A stretch of 34,253 bases of DNA from Methanocellales archaeon (lineage in GTDB: Archaea; Halobacteriota; UBA148): assembly GCA_030019435.1 (NCBI GenBank), contig JASEEV010000018.1, forward strand, positions 1 through 34,253, in the 5' to 3' direction. This document shows, piece after piece, positions 24,850 to 33,932 of the stretch. The translations under genes were made by a program, and so were the position numbers. The notes below the pieces were generated by a model, which saw nothing but the letters and a program-made list of their open reading frames with translations, was not told where the DNA came from and made no database searches. The first letter of the stretch is position 1, and the number at the start of each line of letters is the position of its first letter.

Positions 24850-27800
24850 ATGGATAGTGGAACGAACAAAAAATTTTTATCAATAATCTTAACAGCAATT
24901 CTAGTGCTCTCAATCTTTGCGATATTTGCAACGCCAGCAAGTGCGAACGACTCTCCAGCTATAATTTATCCAACAGATGACACATGTGTGCAGAGCAACG
25001 AGGCTAGCTCCCCTCACGATGATAAGAATTTGCATATTAAAAAGGATGGCTCTAAGATTAGAAGAGCATATGTCAAATTTGACTTGTCAAGTCTGCCCAA
25101 TGGGATTGCGATAAGCTCTGCAACCCTCAAGCTATATAGGTATGAGGGGGACAAAACCGCAAGAGAGATCGGTGTATATACCGTTTCAAAAAACTATGCC
25201 GATACCGACATCCCTTGGACAGAAGATGGTTTGACATGGAACAACGCACCAACCGATTTCAGTCTCACCGATATTACATCAGTTGGAGACCCAGATGGAT
25301 GGAAAGCTTGGGATATCTCATCAGCGGCTCAAGCAGCATATAATTCAGACAAAATACTCAGCTTGGCATTGAAATTCGTAGATGAAACCTCTGACAGACA
25401 CCAAGACTTTAGAGATATGGAACATGGCGGTACAGACAAGAACCCATACATTGAAGTCACCTGTACAGTAGCAGACACAACACCACCAACCTTCATAGTT
25501 TCAGCGTCTCCGGATCCAGCGAAAGAAGGTCTGGTAACGATAACTGTAATTGCATCTGAAGCATTGAGCGAGCCTCCTACTGTAATCGTGACCCAGGCTG
25601 GTGGAACTCCAACACCGGTAACGATGACTTTGATCGGTGATAACACCTATACTGGAGCGTATACCGTAGTAACTGGATATGATGGTACCGCTGCTATAGA
25701 TGTCTACGGCTCAGATCTGGCTGGAAACGAGGGAATTGGAGAGGGCGGTTTTGTCGTTGACACGACAGTACCAACCCTAATAGCTGACCTAGCAGCCACA
25801 AACACGGCCTTTTCACCAGGCAATGACGATGGCATCCAAGAAACAACAGATTTCAGTTTCACAGCCGGTGAGGATGGGACCTATACCTTCACCATTTCAG
25901 ATGGTGTTGTCTGCAGGACTTTCTCAGGTAGTTGTACAGCAGGTGTAGCAGTAGTTAGCACCTGGGATGGAACGGCAGATGATGGAACTACACAGCTCGC
26001 TGAAGGCACTTGGAGCACGTCTGTCACAGTTACAGATGCAGCTGGTAACAGTATAACCGGAGCAACTCTCTCAATAACAATAGACAACACAGCGCCAAGT
26101 ATAGCATCAGTCACACATGATGCAACTACAACTCTCGTTGCTGGCGACACGGTGATAGTTACCTTAGCCGGTGACCCAGGGGAAATAGCAACATGTGACA
26201 TTGGGGCGATTATCACTGGCGCAGCAATGACAGAATCTGAAGTTATGCCAGGAAGCTACACATACGCTTACACAATACTAGCTGGTGATGACGGAACACA
26301 CACAGTTACAGGACGTCTCACAGACGCGGCAGGAAACATAGCAAGTTCAAAAGCAGCATCCGGTGTCACAGTAGATACGATAGCCCCAAATGCACCTACA
26401 AGCCTGACCGCAACCGCGCTCATTACTGGTGATATTGATCTGAGCTGGACGGCGCCAACTGCAGCCAGTGATGGAGACATAGCCAGCTCATACAACGTAT
26501 ATCGTGATACCATAAGTAATCCTGCGACCAGAGCTTTGCTTCAATCTGGTGTAACAACTACTACCTGGACTGATACAACTGTAGTAGAAGGAACAACCTA
26601 TTATTATGTGGTTACAGCAGTGGATGATGCTGGTAACGAAGGGGCTGAGTCCAATGAGGCAAGTGCAACATCTGATGTAACAAAACCAACGGTTACAATA
26701 ACGTTAAGCGACCCCTCGCCAACCAAAGCTGGCACAGTTACGTTCACATTGACGTTCAGCGAGGGCATGGATCAAACAGTAGATCCAACCGTGACATTTG
26801 GGCTAATATCACCGTATGATGCACACACGGTCACTGGCAGCTGGACTTCTGCCACGGTTTGGGCTGGCACATTCAATATAACCACCTGCACGGGAGATGG
26901 ATTGAATACGATAAGTGTTTCTGGTGCCAAAGACTTAGCAGGCAACATGATGGAGCCTGATACAACGTACACATTTGTGATCGATACGATGGCACCAACA
27001 ACCACGACAATCATCGGCGCCCTAAAATACGGTGAGGAACCAACTTATGTTAAATCAATCACAGCCTTCACTTTATCAGCTGATGATGGAAGTGGTTCCG
27101 GTGTGGCGTCAACAGAATATAACGTTGACGGCGGAGCGTGGACCGCATATATGAGTGGTTTCTCTGTAACGACCGCAGGAGAGCACACGGTCAACTACAG
27201 AAGCACTGATGCAGCCGGGAACGTAGAAGACACGAAATCCCTTGCAATATATGTTGATGATGTCCCCCCAACCACCACAGACGATGCAGACGGTGATTGG
27301 CATAACACAGACGTAACCATTACTTTATCAGTCGCAGATATTGGCTCTGGGGTGTCTGAAACATACTACACCACGGACGGTAGTGACCCTATTACGAGTG
27401 CGACGAGAACGCTCTACACAGCCCCCTTCATTTTGACCGAAACAGGACAATACCAGCTCATGTATTATTCTGTTGATAATGTTGGCAATGCAGAAGCAGT
27501 GGTAACTGGTACGCTTGTGAGAATAGATAAGATAGCTCCAAGCACCTCTGACGACGTTCCCGCTGATTGGCAGATCTCGCCGTTCACGATCATATTGACG
27601 GTGGCGGATGTAGGCGGTTCGCCTACGGTGACCCATTATAAGATTTGGTTGAGTAGTGGCGATGAACCAGCATCGTATGCTGAAGGCAATACGATATCCG
27701 TCTATGTGGACGGAGAATATTATGTTAAGTACTACACTTCAGACGAGGCTGGCAATGTAGAGACTGCAAGGATGGCAACATATACGGCTAAACTCGACAC

Positions 27801-28962
27801 GGTTGCACCCACTGGTATGATAGCGATCAACGATGGTGCCGCTTACACCACTTCTGTCGATGTCACACTATCGTTGACTTATTCAGATGACACTTCTGGC
27901 GTGTACCAAGTTAGATACAGTAATGATGGTGTTTGGGACATTGAGGCATGGGAATCAGCCATGTCCACCAAGTCATGGACTTTAACTTCTGGAGACGGAA
28001 CTAAGATTGTTTACTATCAAACCAAGGATAACGCAGGCTTAGAATCAGAAACATGCTCAGATGATATCACACTGGATAACACACCCCCAACAGCATCAAT
28101 AACAGAGCCAATGGATGATGCATACATCAGGGGCTCAGTGAACATCAATGGAACAGCCTCAGATGCAAACATCAAAGAGTACAAGGTCGAGCAATGGAAT
28201 GGAACGATTTGGACTGAGATAACGACATCAACAACACCTGTAACCGATGGAACACTTGCCACATGGGACACATCAGAAGTGGATGATGGCTCTTATAGAA
28301 TCATACTGACCGTTACCGATGATGCAGCCAACACAAACACAACAGAGATCAATGTCACGGTTGACAACACACCACCAGTAATTATCAATGTGATGCACAC
28401 AACCATAACTCACGACTCGGTAACGATCACATGGAACACCGATGAGCCAGCTGACAGCCTTGTTTTGTATGGTACAGTATCAGGCAATTACATGATGAAT
28501 GTAACGAATGCAACCGAGGTTACAAGCCACATCATCGATCTCACTGGATTGACTGTGTCAACAACCTACTACTATGTAGTGAACAGCACAGATCCAAGCG
28601 GTAGCTCGAATCAAAGCGGTGAGTATAATTTCACCACTGTTACGCCAACTCCAACACCCACGCCAACACCAGCTCCTGCACCAGCAGGTGGAGGTGGATA
28701 TGTCGCTCCAGCAGCCATGCCTACGCCAACACCAACTCCAACTCCTATGCCGACACGCACTCCAAGGCTAGTTCCAACACCCACTCCGACACCTACTCCG
28801 ATGGTGATGCCAACACCAGAAGAATTGGCACCGATGATAAAGCCAATGAACATGAGGCTCATAGGCGGGCTCACTACAATACCAGTGCTTGGTGGAATGC
28901 TGGCATATTACCTGCTGAAGAAATATCAGGAGAGTAAAATAATGAAAAAGCTGTTCCCATGA
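24850..28962 (+). CDS. Large cell-surface protein: DNRLRE domain, eleven Ig/FN3-like modules, Pro-Thr stalk, C-terminal anchor
   Basis: 1370 residues from ATG 24850 (GTG 24838 adds four). Signal peptide to TPASA. Next about 170 residues match the DNRLRE/CBM-like domain ([27 protein letters not shown]). Then eleven modules of about 90 residues, each opened by a D-x-x-x-P joint (DTTPPT, DNTAPS, DTIAPN, DVTKPT, DTMAPT, DDVPPT and others); one is clearly FN3 ([16 protein letters not shown]) and one resembles the chitobiase C-terminal type (YYTTDGSDP). A PTPTP-rich, Gly-interrupted stalk (from 28643) leads to a membrane helix ([20 protein letters not shown]) and a basic tail. Likely envelope adhesin or scaffold. 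Not obviously related to the aromatic genes around it. Confidence 0.9.
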   Translation: MDSGTNKKFLSIILTAILVLSIFAIFATPASANDSPAIIYPTDDTCVQSNEASSPHDDKNLHIKKDGSKIRRAYVKFDLSSLPNGIAISSATLKLYRYEGDKTAREIGVYTVSKNYADTDIPWTEDGLTWNNAPTDFSLTDITSVGDPDGWKAWDISSAAQAAYNSDKILSLALKFVDETSDRHQDFRDMEHGGTDKNPYIEVTCTVADTTPPTFIVSASPDPAKEGLVTITVIASEALSEPPTVIVTQAGGTPTPVTMTLIGDNTYTGAYTVVTGYDGTAAIDVYGSDLAGNEGIGEGGFVVDTTVPTLIADLAATNTAFSPGNDDGIQETTDFSFTAGEDGTYTFTISDGVVCRTFSGSCTAGVAVVSTWDGTADDGTTQLAEGTWSTSVTVTDAAGNSITGATLSITIDNTAPSIASVTHDATTTLVAGDTVIVTLAGDPGEIATCDIGAIITGAAMTESEVMPGSYTYAYTILAGDDGTHTVTGRLTDAAGNIASSKAASGVTVDTIAPNAPTSLTATALITGDIDLSWTAPTAASDGDIASSYNVYRDTISNPATRALLQSGVTTTTWTDTTVVEGTTYYYVVTAVDDAGNEGAESNEASATSDVTKPTVTITLSDPSPTKAGTVTFTLTFSEGMDQTVDPTVTFGLISPYDAHTVTGSWTSATVWAGTFNITTCTGDGLNTISVSGAKDLAGNMMEPDTTYTFVIDTMAPTTTTIIGALKYGEEPTYVKSITAFTLSADDGSGSGVASTEYNVDGGAWTAYMSGFSVTTAGEHTVNYRSTDAAGNVEDTKSLAIYVDDVPPTTTDDADGDWHNTDVTITLSVADIGSGVSETYYTTDGSDPITSATRTLYTAPFILTETGQYQLMYYSVDNVGNAEAVVTGTLVRIDKIAPSTSDDVPADWQISPFTIILTVADVGGSPTVTHYKIWLSSGDEPASYAEGNTISVYVDGEYYVKYYTSDEAGNVETARMATYTAKLDTVAPTGMIAINDGAAYTTSVDVTLSLTYSDDTSGVYQVRYSNDGVWDIEAWESAMSTKSWTLTSGDGTKIVYYQTKDNAGLESETCSDDITLDNTPPTASITEPMDDAYIRGSVNINGTASDANIKEYKVEQWNGTIWTEITTSTTPVTDGTLATWDTSEVDDGSYRIILTVTDDAANTNTTEINVTVDNTPPVIINVMHTTITHDSVTITWNTDEPADSLVLYGTVSGNYMMNVTNATEVTSHIIDLTGLTVSTTYYYVVNSTDPSGSSNQSGEYNFTTVTPTPTPTPTPAPAPAGGGGYVAPAAMPTPTPTPTPMPTRTPRLVPTPTPTPTPMVMPTPEELAPMIKPMNMRLIGGLTTIPVLGGMLAYYLLKKYQESKIMKKLFP

Positions 28963-28975
28963 ATGTCTGTAGGGA

Positions 28976-29260
28976 TCATGGCTGCAGCTTTCCTCTTCCG
29001 CTCAACTCACGCTGGCGCTCTATGCTCATCTCTATGAGTACTTCATAGATTCGCTTCACTGCACCCGCATCCATACCACGCTCCGTCGCCGCTTCCACCG
29101 CCCGTTTTAGCACTGCCCTATTCTGCTCCTCATCATTGATTTCCACCCTCTCCTTTCTCTTTGCATCCAATACCTTCTCTGCCAGACCAGTTCTTTTAGC
29201 CATGAGTTCGATGATCTGGTCATCAATTTTTTGGATTTCCGCCCTAACATCCTTTAACAT
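28976..29260 (-). CDS. aroQ: Chorismate mutase, AroQ class
   Basis: 94 residues, all helical. Typical AroQ pattern: VRAEIQKIDDQIIELMAKRTGLAEKV with catalytic-type Arg and Lys spacing, LDAKRKERVEINDEEQ, and C-terminal IEMSIERQREL. Converts chorismate to prephenate for the separate PheA and TyrA. Its start overlaps the aroK stop by seven bases, so they form one unit. Convergent with the surface protein gene, 13 bp apart. Confidence 0.93.
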   Translation of the reverse strand: MLKDVRAEIQKIDDQIIELMAKRTGLAEKVLDAKRKERVEINDEEQNRAVLKRAVEAATERGMDAGAVKRIYEVLIEMSIERQRELSGRGKLQP

Positions 29261-30108
29261 GATTCCACCCTCGCACCAGTATTATTGATCTTGGTCCTTA
29301 TGATTTTTCCTTCCAAACGATCCCATGCCTTAATTACAGCATCGACCTCATCTACACCGACCAGCGCGGTAAATGCTGGCCCTGTGCCAGATAGGCTCAC
29401 GCCAGTGGCTCCAGCCCCTAGTGCGCGTAACATCGGCTCAGGGTCAAAGCCAAGTGCAGCACAATAGAGAAAACCATTTAGCGTCATCGCTTTTTCAAAC
29501 CCACCCTCTAAAGCTAGATCATATGCCAGATCCACCCAAGGGGCAAGCAATCTTGACATAGCTACGTCGGCGTCTGCAGTGAGCGCTTGAGCCTCTGGCA
29601 CGAAGACCAGTACCTTTGATTCTCTCTCAACCCTTTTCACGAGTTGCATGGTCTTATTGTCAGTTACCACGATGCCGCCAAGAAATGATGCTGCAGCGTC
29701 ATCGAAAGCGCCAGTTATCGTCACTCCCGCATCAAAAGCGGCTTGAACTCCCAGGCGTACTGCTTCCAACGGCTCCATTTTTTCATCCAAGGCATCCAAC
29801 GTGGCTAGGATTGTTGCATTGGCGGCAGCGCTGCTACTCTTCAGACCCCTCGCAATGGGAATCTCACTGCTTGTTTTGACGTAAGCGCCACCAACATAAT
29901 CAAATCTGTCCAGCACGAACTCCACACAACGCTCGATCAATGTGGTATCGCCACCACCCGTGATCTCGCCACGGATGCCATCCATTTCTTCACTTAGCTC
30001 AACCTCTGCTGTTGTCCTCAGATCGATGGCGAATGCTGAGCCTTTCCACGTTGCAATGGCATTTATGATCGTGCCAGCTCCACAAGCGGATGCTCGTCCT
30101 TTTATCAT
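29254..30108 (-). CDS. aroK: Archaeal shikimate kinase, GHMP family
   Basis: 284 residues from ATG 30108 (AGGTC upstream). A longer frame to 30192 would run through the divergent promoter and is unlikely. GHMP features: GRASACGAGTIINA at the N-terminus, nucleotide loop PIARGLKSSSAAANATILA, and C-terminal SLSGTGPAFTALVG. Phosphorylates shikimate; non-homologous to bacterial AroK. The minus reading of the AT-rich region 30154-30162 supplies a TATA candidate, about 50 bp before the ATG. Confidence 0.93.
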   Translation of the reverse strand: MIKGRASACGAGTIINAIATWKGSAFAIDLRTTAEVELSEEMDGIRGEITGGGDTTLIERCVEFVLDRFDYVGGAYVKTSSEIPIARGLKSSSAAANATILATLDALDEKMEPLEAVRLGVQAAFDAGVTITGAFDDAAASFLGGIVVTDNKTMQLVKRVERESKVLVFVPEAQALTADADVAMSRLLAPWVDLAYDLALEGGFEKAMTLNGFLYCAALGFDPEPMLRALGAGATGVSLSGTGPAFTALVGVDEVDAVIKAWDRLEGKIIRTKINNTGARVESC

Positions 30109-30153
30109 TCGACCTATTGTTTGTAATTTGAGATATATCAAAGTACTCGAAAT

Positions 30154-30181
30154 CTTTATATATTTAGGGTTCCCTAAATAT
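30154..30181. promoter_or_regulatory. DtxR/MntR-type palindromic operator overlapping a bidirectional TATA box
   Basis: ATATTTAGGG and CCCTAAATAT (30160-30169 and 30172-30181) form a perfect inverted repeat with 10-bp arms and a 2-bp spacer. The TATA of the regulator gene (TTTATATA, 30155-30162) overlaps its left arm; read on the minus strand the same bases are the aroK TATA. The TTAGG...CCTAA shape is the type bound by iron-responsive DtxR-family proteins. Occupancy would block the regulator-feo unit and might influence aroK. Confidence 0.72.
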
Positions 30182-30190
30182 TTGATCATC

Positions 30191-30631
30191 ATGCAAGATC
30201 GATCTGAAGAATATCTGGAGACGATCCTGTACTTGACCGAAAGACAGGGGATGGCAAAGACATCCGAAATAGCTGAAGAGCTCGGCGTTTCACCTCCAAG
30301 CGTTACTGAGATGATCCAAAAGCTTTCAAAAGATGGCTATGTCGAATACGTGCCATATTATGGTGTCACGCTGACTGAACATGGAAGAAAAGAAGCATTG
30401 AGGGTAAAACGTCGGCATCGGTTGCTGGAGACGTTTCTCGTCAATTTCTTGGGAATGGAGAAAGATGATGCACACGAGGAGGCTTGCAAGTTAGAGCATA
30501 TGATATCTGATGACATGGAGCGACGATTTTGTTCGCTGATGGATCACCCTAAAAAATGCCCTGATGGAAATCCAATTGCACGGGCGTCATGCTGCTCTGA
30601 GGAGAAATCTCTCCATGATCCCGTTATCTGA
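30191..30631 (+). CDS. DtxR/MntR-family metal-dependent transcriptional repressor
   Basis: 146 residues from ATG 30191. N-terminal winged helix (SEEYLETILYLTERQGMAK, TSEIAEELGVSPPSVTEMIQKL, DGYVEYVPYYGVTLTEHG) then the dimerisation and metal domain (RRHRLLETFLVNFLGM, HEEACKLEHMISDDMERRF) with His, Glu, Cys and Met metal ligands, and a Cys-bearing tail (KKCPDG, SCCSEE). No SH3 domain, so MntR-like in length. Next to feoAB and downstream of a palindrome, it most likely senses Fe(II) and represses itself and feo. Mn(II) is possible. Overlaps feoA by 17 bp. Confidence 0.9.
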   Translation: MQDRSEEYLETILYLTERQGMAKTSEIAEELGVSPPSVTEMIQKLSKDGYVEYVPYYGVTLTEHGRKEALRVKRRHRLLETFLVNFLGMEKDDAHEEACKLEHMISDDMERRFCSLMDHPKKCPDGNPIARASCCSEEKSLHDPVI

Positions 30632-30845
30632 ACTGGATACCGGAAAAGTGGCAATAGTAAAGCATGTAGAAGGTGGGCGAGGATTCCAAAGACGCATGGC
30701 ATCATTAGGCATCAGAGTTGGGAAGACCGTTCAGAAGATAACTTCTGAACCCCTTAGAGGTCCGATCGTCGTTGAAGTAGATGGAGCCAGGGTTGCGATC
30801 GGGAGGGGGATGGCAATGAAAGTCTTTGTAGAGGTGAAGAAGTGA
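30615..30845 (+). CDS. feoA: FeoA, SH3-like partner of the ferrous iron transporter
   Basis: 76 residues from ATG 30615 (MIPLSELDTGKVAIVKHVEGG). Compact beta-barrel pattern with GRGFQRRMASLGIRVG and the C-terminal GARVAIGRGMAMKVFVE. GAGGAG lies upstream inside the repressor gene. Cytoplasmic accessory protein required by FeoB in other species. Ends overlapping feoB (GTGA). Confidence 0.92.
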   Translation: MIPLSELDTGKVAIVKHVEGGRGFQRRMASLGIRVGKTVQKITSEPLRGPIVVEVDGARVAIGRGMAMKVFVEVKK

Positions 30846-31333
30846 AAATACTTCTGATGGGGAACCCCAACGTGGGAAAGAGCGCTCTATTCTCCAGGCT
30901 AACAGGTGTGAACGTTATAGTTTCTAACTATCCTGGCACTACAGTAGAATTCAAGAAGGGCACGATGAAACTCGGGGAGCAGTGGGCAGAAGTAATTGAC
31001 GTGCCGGGAGCATACACACTAGAACCCACCACTAAAGCAGAGGAGATCGCAATAGAGATGCTGAAAAATGGAGATGTAGTTATTAATGTAGTGGATGCGA
31101 CAAACTTGGAGAGGAACCTATATCTGACGCTTCAATTGCTAGAAAGAAAGATGCCGATGATCATAGCGCTTAACATTTGGGATGATGCAAAGCACAAGGG
31201 TATCATCATCGACGTGGAAAGGCTTGAAAAACTTTTAAACACCCCAGTCGTGCCTACAGTTGCCATTACTGGCGAGGGAATCAAGAAACTTGTCTCTAGG
31301 TTGCCAGAGGTCCTCTGCGCAAGCACAAACTAA
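30842..31333 (+). CDS. FeoB N-terminal G-protein domain encoded as a separate gene
   Basis: 163 residues, GTG start overlapping the feoA stop. G1 GNPNVGKS, G2 region YPGTTVE, G3 DVPGAY, G4 as NIWD, G5-like VAITGEG. It ends at about residue 163, right after the G domain, so the helical GDI domain that normally follows is absent here. The stop TAA is followed by its own ribosome site (GAGAGGT) and the ATG of the membrane part, which argues for a natural split rather than a sequencing frameshift. Confidence 0.9.
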   Translation: MKILLMGNPNVGKSALFSRLTGVNVIVSNYPGTTVEFKKGTMKLGEQWAEVIDVPGAYTLEPTTKAEEIAIEMLKNGDVVINVVDATNLERNLYLTLQLLERKMPMIIALNIWDDAKHKGIIIDVERLEKLLNTPVVPTVAITGEGIKKLVSRLPEVLCASTN

Positions 31334-31344
31334 GAGAGGTTAAG

Positions 31345-32571
31345 ATGCCGGTCAACGATGAACGTACTGATGAGCAAAGATGGGCTGAGATTGGCAGAAT
31401 AGTCAGCCAGGTGCAAACCGTAACTCATCGTCACCACACCTTTTTAGAAAGAATAGGAGATGCAAGCATCAAACCCTTGACTGGATTCCCCATAGCCATA
31501 GTGGTCCTGCTTTTTACCTTTCAGATCATAAGACTTGTCGGGGAAGGGCTAATCGGCTACGTATTCGAGCCGATCTTTAATGTCTATACCCCCCTAGCGA
31601 TGAAATTGAGCGAACTACTAGGTCCTGGTTTTGTTCATGATGTCTTGATCGGAACGCTAGTAGAGGGAGAAATAGATTATGTGCAGTCCATGGGGCTGTT
31701 AACTACTGGGCTCTTCGTTCCATTTGCCATGGTCTTGCCCTACGTGTTTGCATTTTATCTGGTACTGGGTTTTCTGGAAGACTGTGGATATTTGCCTAGA
31801 TTGGCTGTGTTGATAGACAGCCTAATGCATAAAATAGGCTTGCACGGCTTAGCCATCGTTTCATTCTTGCTCGGCTTGGGGTGCAACGTCCCTGGCGCTC
31901 TGTCCACTAGAGTCCTAGAAACGAGGAGACAGGTTTTCATCGCCGCAACCCTCATGGCAATTGCGGTTCCTTGCGTGGCTCAGATCGCCATGATAGTCGG
32001 ACTAGTTGGTAAATATGGTGCGAAGGGTCTGGGAATCGTTCTGTTCACACTTTTTATGGTATGGATGGTCCTTGGGTATTTACTCAACAAAATTTTGAAG
32101 GGCAAAAGTCCAGAGATATTTATGGAGATTCCACCTTATAGGATTCCCTATTGGGGCGCATTACTGAAGAAATTGTGGATGAGAATAAGATTTTTTCTAA
32201 GAGAAGCGGTTCCATATGTGCTGCTTGGAGTATTTATCGTAAACGTCCTATATGTCTTAGGAATAATCGAACTTATAGGCAAAATCGCCGCTCCCATAGT
32301 GGTGGGGTTGCTAGGACTACCAGCTGAGGCAGTTGCAGCACTCGTAGTTGGATTCCTGCGTAAAGATGTAGCTATAGGGATGCTTTTGCCCCTTGGTTTG
32401 ACGATGTCCCAAGCAATAGTGGCTAGCGTAGTATTGGCGATGTATTTCCCATGTGTTGCTACATTTGCCGTTTTAACCAAAGAGCTAGGGATAGTGGGCA
32501 TGGCAAAATCCGCTGCGATCATGATCGCCTCAGCTTTGCTGGTAGGGGTTTTGCTCAATCTCATTCTATAG
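31345..32571 (+). CDS. FeoB membrane permease domain encoded as a separate gene
   Basis: 408 residues. A short soluble N-terminus (DEQRWAEIGRIVSQV) resembles the last helix before the FeoB core, then two Gate-type membrane halves with multiple helices. FeoB features: GFLEDCGYLPRLAVLIDSLMHKIGLHG, LGLGCNVPGALSTRVLETRRQ split across conserved positions, and FLRKDVAIGML in the second half with VVLAMYFPCVATFAV. Carries Fe(II) across the cytoplasmic membrane together with the separate G protein 11 bp upstream. Confidence 0.92.
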   Translation: MPVNDERTDEQRWAEIGRIVSQVQTVTHRHHTFLERIGDASIKPLTGFPIAIVVLLFTFQIIRLVGEGLIGYVFEPIFNVYTPLAMKLSELLGPGFVHDVLIGTLVEGEIDYVQSMGLLTTGLFVPFAMVLPYVFAFYLVLGFLEDCGYLPRLAVLIDSLMHKIGLHGLAIVSFLLGLGCNVPGALSTRVLETRRQVFIAATLMAIAVPCVAQIAMIVGLVGKYGAKGLGIVLFTLFMVWMVLGYLLNKILKGKSPEIFMEIPPYRIPYWGALLKKLWMRIRFFLREAVPYVLLGVFIVNVLYVLGIIELIGKIAAPIVVGLLGLPAEAVAALVVGFLRKDVAIGMLLPLGLTMSQAIVASVVLAMYFPCVATFAVLTKELGIVGMAKSAAIMIASALLVGVLLNLIL

Positions 32572-32580
32572 GGTGATGAC

Positions 32581-33255
32581 TTGAAAAGCGATGACTCCAC
32601 TTTGGGACACATCTGGGATGAGTTGAGACACCATCTTCCATTTACAGCATTTAGCGCTTGTGTCGCACTTATTTTATTGGGAATCTTGACGATGGCTTTC
32701 TCGCTGAGTAAAGCGCAAATGTCTGAATGCTGCTATGAGTTGTTCCACATGTTTCACCCAGTGCACATCTTGTTTAGCGCTACAGCCACGACGGCAATGT
32801 TTTGGAGACATGAGAGGAAGTTGCTCCGAGCAGTAATCATTGGGCTGATAGGCTCTCTTGGAATTTGTGGCATCAGCGACATATTTCTCCCATTTCTCGG
32901 TGGAACGATCGTTGGTGTTGGAATGAAACTTCACTGGTGTTTGATCGAACATCCGATGACCATTGTGCCCTTTGCAATCTTCGGCGTGCTCCTTGGATTA
33001 GCGTCCGCCGACGTGGTTCATGGAAGAGGTTCCACGATATTTTCCCACAGCTCACACGTTTTCATGAGCACGATGGCGACGACGTTGTACCTCATGGCGT
33101 TTGGGTTCACAGAATGGATCCCTCATGTCGCAGAAATATTTCTCATCATATTCCTGGGTGTGATGATCCCCTGTTGTACAAGTGATATAATATTTCCACT
33201 GCTGCTGAGCAAATCTATAAATATCATGAATGAATGTGATAAAAATGTGATCTGA
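32581..33255 (+). CDS. Polytopic membrane protein of unknown function in the feo operon
   Basis: 224 residues, five or six predicted membrane helices. TTG start with GGTGATGAC directly upstream, 9 bp after feoB. It contains many possible metal ligands near helix ends: ECCYELFHMFHPVHILF, KLHWCLIEHPM, SHSSHVFM and MIPCCTSD. I do not recognise the family. Position between FeoB and a ferredoxin suggests a role in iron handling or reduction at the membrane; this is inference. Confidence 0.75.
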   Translation: MKSDDSTLGHIWDELRHHLPFTAFSACVALILLGILTMAFSLSKAQMSECCYELFHMFHPVHILFSATATTAMFWRHERKLLRAVIIGLIGSLGICGISDIFLPFLGGTIVGVGMKLHWCLIEHPMTIVPFAIFGVLLGLASADVVHGRGSTIFSHSSHVFMSTMATTLYLMAFGFTEWIPHVAEIFLIIFLGVMIPCCTSDIIFPLLLSKSINIMNECDKNVI

Positions 33256-33256
33256 T

Positions 33257-33430
33257 ATGTCGGTCAGAATCGATAAGAATAAGTGCGTAGGGTGTGGGGC
33301 ATGCGTAGATGAGTGCCCTAAGGGCGCTCTTTCATTAAACGATGAGATCGCCACGGTCGACGATTCTCTGTGCGATGAGTGTGGAGCATGTATTGAGGTT
33401 TGCGCAACAGATGCCATTTCATTCGAGTAG
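33257..33430 (+). CDS. Small 2[4Fe-4S] ferredoxin
   Basis: 57 residues from ATG 33257 (GTGATC ribosome site), TAG at 33428-33430. Two complete cluster motifs: CVGCGACVDECP and CDECGACIEVCA, so two low-potential [4Fe-4S] clusters. It begins one base after the preceding membrane protein, so it belongs to the feo transcript. Could donate electrons to reduce iron at uptake or act as an iron-regulated carrier. Confidence 0.92.
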   Translation: MSVRIDKNKCVGCGACVDECPKGALSLNDEIATVDDSLCDECGACIEVCATDAISFE

Positions 33431-33548
33431 GACGGCAATGCACTTGAGCGATGATAGCCACCTGAACCCGAGATTCATTTTTGCAATATTTGTCGATATT
33501 GTACCTCCTATCACCATGGAGCAAAAATAGCATAACCTAGGGATTTTG
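33431..33548. other. Intergenic spacer, no gene seen
   Basis: AT-rich spacer between the ferredoxin stop and the DUF134 promoter. Short frames here lack family features. No clear terminator hairpin. Confidence 0.4.
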
Positions 33549-33594
33549 GCGCATTTGAGCAAAAAGTTTATCTATTATTGTAGCGCATATGTGC
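33549..33594 (+). promoter_or_regulatory. DUF134 promoter with paired GCGCAT-type operators around the TATA box
   Basis: GCGCATTTGAGC (33549-33560) and GCGCATATGTGC (33583-33594) match at 10 of 12 bases and flank the TATA candidate TTTATCTA (33567-33574) at 16.5 and 17.5 bp. The second copy is nearly palindromic. Predicted start at about 33597 makes the ATG at 33599 essentially leaderless. Autoregulation by the DUF134 protein is plausible. Confidence 0.5.
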
Positions 33595-33598
33595 ATAT

Positions 33599-33925
33599 AT
33601 GAGGGGAAGAGGCAGACCTAGAGGTCCAAGATGGATTTCACAGATCCCTCCAATCAATTACTTTAATCCTGGTGGTGCTCCGATGTGGCCACCAGCGATG
33701 AGGCCACCAGAAGCGGTAAACGTAAAAATCGAAGAGCTGGAGGCTATACGACTCGTGGACTTTGAGGAACTTGAACAAGAAGAGGCTGCACGAAAAATGG
33801 GAATATCGAGAAAAACGCTATGGAGAGACTTGAAGTCAGGGAGAAAAAAGGTTGCCGACGCTCTCATAAATGGAAAAGCCATCGAAATAAAAGGAGGTAG
33901 CTACACGATAGTAAAAAGGAGGTGA
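33599..33925 (+). CDS. DUF134 family predicted DNA-binding regulator
   Basis: 108 residues. N-terminal GRGRPRGPRWI motif, then a helix-turn-helix: VKIEELEAIRLVDFEELEQEEAARKMGISRKTLWRDL. This sequence order is typical of DUF134, found near ferredoxin, NifX-like and Mrp/NBP35 iron-sulfur genes. TATA at 33567 implies leaderless translation. The next gene follows after a strong ribosome site. Confidence 0.9.
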   Translation: MRGRGRPRGPRWISQIPPINYFNPGGAPMWPPAMRPPEAVNVKIEELEAIRLVDFEELEQEEAARKMGISRKTLWRDLKSGRKKVADALINGKAIEIKGGSYTIVKRR

Positions 33926-33932
33926 CCAAAAA

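Noticed and set aside
25329-28874. Antisense frames within the large surface protein gene
   Set aside because: Low-complexity valine/serine shadows caused by Thr-rich repeat codons; no start context or family features.
29942-30190. An upstream extension of the DtxR-like frame giving 229 residues
   Set aside because: It would cross the divergent promoter and the aroK coding region; family homology starts at MQDRSEEY (30191).
31331-31347. Assembly frameshift as the cause of the FeoB split
   Set aside because: A ribosome site and ATG follow the stop directly, and a single indel would not restore the missing helical domain. Reads would still be needed for certainty.
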